Assembly: GCF_021735925.1 (NCBI RefSeq)
Contig: NZ_WMEA01000001.1
Span: 2,882,001-2,946,000, forward strand
Direction of reading: 5' to 3'
DNA length: 64,000 nucleotides
From: Loktanella sp. M215
Lineage (GTDB): Bacteria; Pseudomonadota; Alphaproteobacteria; Rhodobacterales; Rhodobacteraceae
Position 1 is the first letter of the stretch. Every line of letters starts with the position of its first letter. The translations under genes and the position numbers were made by a program. A model generated the notes under the pieces. The model saw nothing but the letters and a program-made list of their open reading frames with translations. It was not told where the DNA came from and did no database searches. Below, piece by piece: positions 60,894-64,000 of this stretch.

Positions 60894-62036
60894 TCAGTGC
60901 CCGCGCCAGATCCAGCCGCCGCCCAGCACGCGGGTGCTGGCGGGGTCATAGAACACGCAGGCCTGCCCGGGGCTGACGCCTTCTTCGGCGGCCAGCAGCT
61001 CGACCTCCGCCTCGGTGTCGGAAATCGGGCGCAGGATCGCCTCGGTCGGCGGCTTGGTGGATCGCACCTTGACCGCGATCTGGCGCGTTCCACCCGCAAG
61101 GAAACCGCCGTCGCCCAGCCAGTTGATCTCTCGCAGGGGGACACGGCGGGTGGCGAGCATCGCCTTCGGGCCGACGACGACCTGCCGCGCTTCAACGTCC
61201 AGCTTGACCACATAAAGCGGATCGACGAGGCCGCCGATGCCCAGACCCCGGCGCTGGCCGATGGTGTAGTGGATGACGCCGTCATGGTGGCCCAGCACGT
61301 GACCTTCGTTATCCACGATATCGCCGGGGACAGCGGCACCGGGGCGCAGTTTCTTGATCACGGCCGCATAATCGCCGTTCGGCACAAAGCAGATGTCCTG
61401 ACTGTCGGGCTTGTCAGCCACGGTCAGCCCGAATTGCGCGGCCAGCGCCCGGGTTTCGGCCTTGGTCGACAGATGGCCCAGCGGAAAGCGCAGATAATCC
61501 AGCTGCTCTTCGGTGGTCGAGAACAGGAAATAGCTTTGGTCGCGTTGCGAATCGGCAGCGGCGTGCAGTTCCGCGCCGGCCGCGCCCATCTTGCGCTGGA
61601 TATAATGCCCCGTTGCCATGCAGTCGGCGTCCAGATCTTTTGCGGTGGCCAACAGGTCCTTGAACTTTACCCGTTCGTTGCAGCGGATGCAGGGCACGGG
61701 GGTGGCACCACCCAGATAGCTGTCGGCGAATTCGTCGATCACCGCCTCGCGAAAGGTGTTTTCGTAATCCAGCACGTAATGCGGAAAGCCCATGGTTTCG
61801 GCCACACGCGCGGCGTCCTGAATGTCGCGGCCTGCACAGCAGGCGCCCTTTTTCGCCAGCGCCGCACCATGATCGTAAAGCTGCAGCGTCACACCGACGA
61901 CATCGTAACCTTCGCTGGCCAGCTGCGCCGCCACCACAGAACTGTCCACGCCGCCGGACATCGCCACGACGACGCGGGTCTGGGCAGGCGGCTTTGCAAA
62001 ACCAAGCGAATTCAAAGGGTGATCGAGGGACATCAT
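60894..62036 (-). CDS. mnmA: tRNA-specific 2-thiouridylase MnmA
   Basis: A 380-residue enzyme that thiolates U34 of tRNA-Lys, -Glu and -Gln. The PP-loop is [20 protein letters not shown] (residues about 24-43), and the catalytic cysteines are in [13 protein letters not shown] and [14 protein letters not shown]. The C-terminal domain (INWLGDG ... [20 protein letters not shown]) is normal. Two adjacent ATG codons (62036 and 62033) begin the gene; I use the first. It is convergent with BLUF and divergent from sciP. Confidence 0.95.
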   Translation of the reverse strand: MMSLDHPLNSLGFAKPPAQTRVVVAMSGGVDSSVVAAQLASEGYDVVGVTLQLYDHGAALAKKGACCAGRDIQDAARVAETMGFPHYVLDYENTFREAVIDEFADSYLGGATPVPCIRCNERVKFKDLLATAKDLDADCMATGHYIQRKMGAAGAELHAAADSQRDQSYFLFSTTEEQLDYLRFPLGHLSTKAETRALAAQFGLTVADKPDSQDICFVPNGDYAAVIKKLRPGAAVPGDIVDNEGHVLGHHDGVIHYTIGQRRGLGIGGLVDPLYVVKLDVEARQVVVGPKAMLATRRVPLREINWLGDGGFLAGGTRQIAVKVRSTKPPTEAILRPISDTEAEVELLAAEEGVSPGQACVFYDPASTRVLGGGWIWRGH

Positions 62037-62163
62037 GCACCGTCAGATGGGATTTGAGGCAATATAAACGAAAATGCCCGATATACCTATGGCCGGCTGC
62101 TTACCAGTCTTTAAAGGATTTCGACGACCAATCGGCATGGGGACGCCGGAAAGAGGGTTGAGC

Positions 62164-62451
62164 ATGTTTTTGAAAAAGATCGATGGACCGCGGTCCGTGA
62201 CCCTTCCGGATGGCACCGTCATGACCCGTGCCGACCTGCCGCCCGCGCGGACCCGCCGCTGGGTCGCATCGCGCAAGGGGGCTGTGGTGATGGCCGTGCT
62301 GCACGGGTTGTTGCCGCGCGCAACCGCGCTGGACACGTATGGCTTGTCAGAGGACGAATTCGCCGAGTGGGAAACTGCCGTCCGGCTGCATGGACAAGAG
62401 GCCTTGAAAACCACGGCGCTGCAACGCTACAGACAACCTAAGGGTGATTGA
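62164..62451 (+). CDS. sciP: SciP-like CtrA inhibitor (DUF1153)
   Basis: A 95-residue helix-turn-helix protein of the DUF1153/SciP family. In Caulobacter SciP binds CtrA and blocks transcription of CtrA targets. Family features are GPRSVTLPDGTVMTRADLPP (about residues 8-27), RRWVASRKGAVVMAVLHGLL and LDTYGLSEDEFAEWETAVRLHG-type helices. The ATG at 62164 is chosen because family proteins begin at MFLKKIDGP or close; an upstream in-frame ATG at 62074 adds 30 unlike residues. It is directly upstream of ctrA, 80 bases away. Confidence 0.9.
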   Translation: MFLKKIDGPRSVTLPDGTVMTRADLPPARTRRWVASRKGAVVMAVLHGLLPRATALDTYGLSEDEFAEWETAVRLHGQEALKTTALQRYRQPKGD

Positions 62452-62469
62452 TCACATTTCGATATCGTG

Positions 62470-62485
62470 GTAACGGAGAGTTAAC
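62470..62485 (+). promoter_or_regulatory. Candidate CtrA box upstream of ctrA
   Basis: GTAACGGAGAGTTAAC reads as GTAA-N7-TTAAC, one mismatch from the CtrA consensus TTAA-N7-TTAA. It lies 47 bases upstream of the ctrA ATG. In Caulobacter CtrA autoregulates, so the site is a plausible autoregulatory element. Confidence 0.55.
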
Positions 62486-62531
62486 GTTTCCCGGCGAGAT
62501 TGTGTTTATCAACATTTAGCGGAGTAGCCCG

Positions 62532-63245
62532 ATGCGTGTATTGCTGGTCGAAGACGATCCCACAACCTCTAAAAGCATCGAGCTGATGTTAAGTCATGCG
62601 AACCTGAACGTCTATTCGACCGACATGGGCGAAGAAGGGATCGATCTGGCAAAGCTTTATGATTACGATCTGATCCTGCTGGATCTGAATTTGCCGGACA
62701 TGAATGGCCACGAGGTCCTGCGGCAATTGCGCCTGGCCCGCATCGACACGCCGATCCTGATCCTGTCCGGCGAGGACGATACCGAAAACAAGCTCAAGGG
62801 CTTCGGTTTCGGGGCCGATGATTACCTGACAAAGCCGTTCCACCGCGAAGAACTGGTCGCCCGGATCCATGCCATTATTCGCCGCTCCAAGGGGCATGCC
62901 CAATCCATCATCAAGACTGGCGGCATTGCCGTCAATCTGGACGCCAAGACGGTCGAGGTGGACGGCAATTCCGTGCATCTGACGGGTAAGGAATACCAGA
63001 TGCTGGAACTCCTCAGCCTGCGCAAAGGGACGACGCTGACCAAGGAAATGTTCCTCAACCATCTTTACGGCGGCATGGACGAACCCGAATTGAAGATCAT
63101 CGACGTCTTCATCTGCAAGTTGCGCAAGAAACTGTCAGAAGCGACGGGCGGTGACAATTTCATCGAAACGGTCTGGGGCCGGGGCTACGTGCTGCGCGAC
63201 CCGGAAGTGCAGACCGGTAAGGCCCGCATCGCCATCGGCGCCTGA
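62532..63245 (+). CDS. ctrA: Cell-cycle response regulator CtrA
   Basis: A 237-residue OmpR-type response regulator, the master regulator of the alphaproteobacterial cell cycle, motility and gene transfer agents. The receiver has the acidic pocket VEDDPTTS (Glu/Asp 7-9) and the phosphorylation site Asp 51 ([14 protein letters not shown]); Lys in DYLTKPFH completes the switch. The winged-helix output domain ([48 protein letters not shown]) is near-identical in layout to Caulobacter CtrA. The tail is short. In Rhodobacteraceae it is usually not essential and controls motility, gene transfer agents and quorum responses. Confidence 0.97.
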   Translation: MRVLLVEDDPTTSKSIELMLSHANLNVYSTDMGEEGIDLAKLYDYDLILLDLNLPDMNGHEVLRQLRLARIDTPILILSGEDDTENKLKGFGFGADDYLTKPFHREELVARIHAIIRRSKGHAQSIIKTGGIAVNLDAKTVEVDGNSVHLTGKEYQMLELLSLRKGTTLTKEMFLNHLYGGMDEPELKIIDVFICKLRKKLSEATGGDNFIETVWGRGYVLRDPEVQTGKARIAIGA

Positions 63246-63249
63246 TCTG

Positions 63250-63274
63250 CATGCGGCCCTATGCGGGCCGCATG
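63250..63274. terminator. Hairpin after ctrA; rest of the 63246-63677 gap
   Basis: CATGCGGCCC (63250-63259) and GGGCCGCATG (63265-63274) form a perfect 10-base stem with a five-base loop five bases after ctrA. Only a weak T stretch follows (GGATTTG). The 432-base gap before ligA also holds a 6-base G/C hairpin near 63316-63331 and a 61-codon frame (63502-63687) without a ribosome-binding site, which I do not call; a promoter-like TTGGCT/TACGAT is near 63434-63461. Confidence 0.6.
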
Positions 63275-63677
63275 GATTTGCTGCCGCCGGTCAACGCCCT
63301 CAATTTGAATTGAACGCGGCGCGCCTGCGCCGAAGAAACCGTCGCAAAGCCGGTGCGATCGTCGGGTCGTCTGCCACGCGGGCGACCGGGGATACGATAT
63401 CAAGTCCTTTCAGACGCGCGGCGATGCTGGACCTTGGCTGGACGCGGCTCTAAATTACGATCAACCCGCTTTGACGGGACGACCGAACCAAAGGCTGCGC
63501 GATGAACATGACCTGCGACCGCAACGATCTGACGGACACTGGGCCGGCGGTCCATCATCAGCGCAAGGGACCGCACGCCGGATCGCCATGGATTGCAGAC
63601 GGCATGCGTCCCGTCTCGCGAACCGCGTCAGGCCACTGCGTGCGATTAAGAGGATGCTTTGCATTCTTGACGGCGGT

Positions 63678-64000
63678 ATGCCTGTGACCGATCCGCGCGA
63701 CGACATCCCGTCACTGACTCGGCAGGCGGCGGCAGATGAACTCGCGTCACTGGCTGATGCGATCAATGCTGCGAACACGGCCTACCACAGGGACGATGCG
63801 CCAACGCTTTCTGACGCGGAGTATGACCGGTTGAAGCGGCGTAACACGGCATTGGAAGCCGCATTTCCCGATCTCAAACGGGCGGATTCGCCCACAGACC
63901 GGGTCGGCGGCGATGTGGCGGACGGCTTTGGCAAGATTACCCACGCGCAGCGCATGATGTCCTTGGCGAACGCATTTACAGCCGAGGATATCGTCGATTT
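63678..64000 (+). CDS. ligA: NAD-dependent DNA ligase LigA, 5' part
   Basis: The first about 107 residues of LigA run off the right edge. The visible N-terminal Ia domain has NAANTAYHRDDAPTLSDAEY (about residues 33-52) and YDRLKRRNTALEAAFPDLKR, with DSPTDRVGGDVADGFGKITH and RMMSLANAFTAEDI, all typical of the NAD-binding N-terminus. The ATG at 63678 is a natural start; a GTG two codons later is an alternative. The catalytic Lys is beyond the window. Confidence 0.93.
   Translation, partial: MPVTDPRDDIPSLTRQAAADELASLADAINAANTAYHRDDAPTLSDAEYDRLKRRNTALEAAFPDLKRADSPTDRVGGDVADGFGKITHAQRMMSLANAFTAEDIVD

Noticed and set aside
63502..63687. A 61-codon frame in the gap before ligA
   Set aside because: No ribosome-binding site, unusual composition and overlap with the ligA start; not supported.

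Overview
The window reads as chromosome from an alphaproteobacterium of the Rhodobacteraceae (Roseobacter/Rhodobacter group). The evidence is high GC, adjacent sciP and ctrA cell-cycle genes, a yajC-secD-secF run continuing into ccmABCDG, a single-cysteine DksA, an Entner-Doudoroff edd-eda pair, ornithine-lipid synthase OlsB, a double-length dCTP deaminase and a MocR/DUF1127 pair. I see no insertion sequence, prophage, CRISPR array, rRNA operon or replication origin. Genes are dense, mostly in short operons with stop/start overlaps.

Layout. 1-9.4 kb: the 3' end of der, a TspO-like membrane protein, serS, then a long + strand operon for protein export (yajC, secD, secF), a Mth938-fold protein and cytochrome c maturation (ccmABCDG); then a YbaK-type deacylase. 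9.5-17 kb: glnE with a small coupled ORF, edd and eda behind a LacI-type palindromic operator, an RlmI-like methyltransferase and an orphan PIN protein. 17-21.8 kb: a - strand block with a MoxR ATPase, a possible 45-codon leader ORF, a DUF2927 lipoprotein, a tiny membrane protein, a CoxE-like VWA protein and an M48 peptidase. This is the best candidate for an uncharacterised system. 22-30 kb: dksA, an FAD monooxygenase, xth, an A-type Fe-S carrier, dgt, a CPA antiporter and argS.

30-40.7 kb: SPOR protein, nagZ, scpA, scpB (cell wall and chromosome segregation), a membrane diguanylate cyclase, then on the - strand yceD-rpmF-plsX-fabH-ihfA-merR, tRNA-Pro(GGG) and dcd. The merR gene carries a hexanucleotide tandem repeat encoding (Asp-Thr)10. 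40.7-49.5 kb: bamE, msrB, olsB, ctaA, an M32 carboxypeptidase, enoyl-CoA hydratase, a thioesterase, the divergent DUF1127/MocR pair with three palindromic operator candidates, and rplM-rpsI.

49.5-64 kb: an APC permease, a catalase-like heme protein, a polyamine-type ABC transporter without its binding protein, a PagL-like lipid A deacylase, ppk2 with an overlapping TetR gene, a lipoprotein alpha/beta hydrolase, metA (predicted acetyl-CoA type), a P-loop ATPase, a stand-alone BLUF photoreceptor, mnmA, sciP, ctrA and the start of ligA.

Cross-cutting features: four related 3'-flank hairpin elements, and three convergent gene pairs that each share a CTAG at their stop codons. Function calls are by family recognition from translated sequence only; no database search was run.
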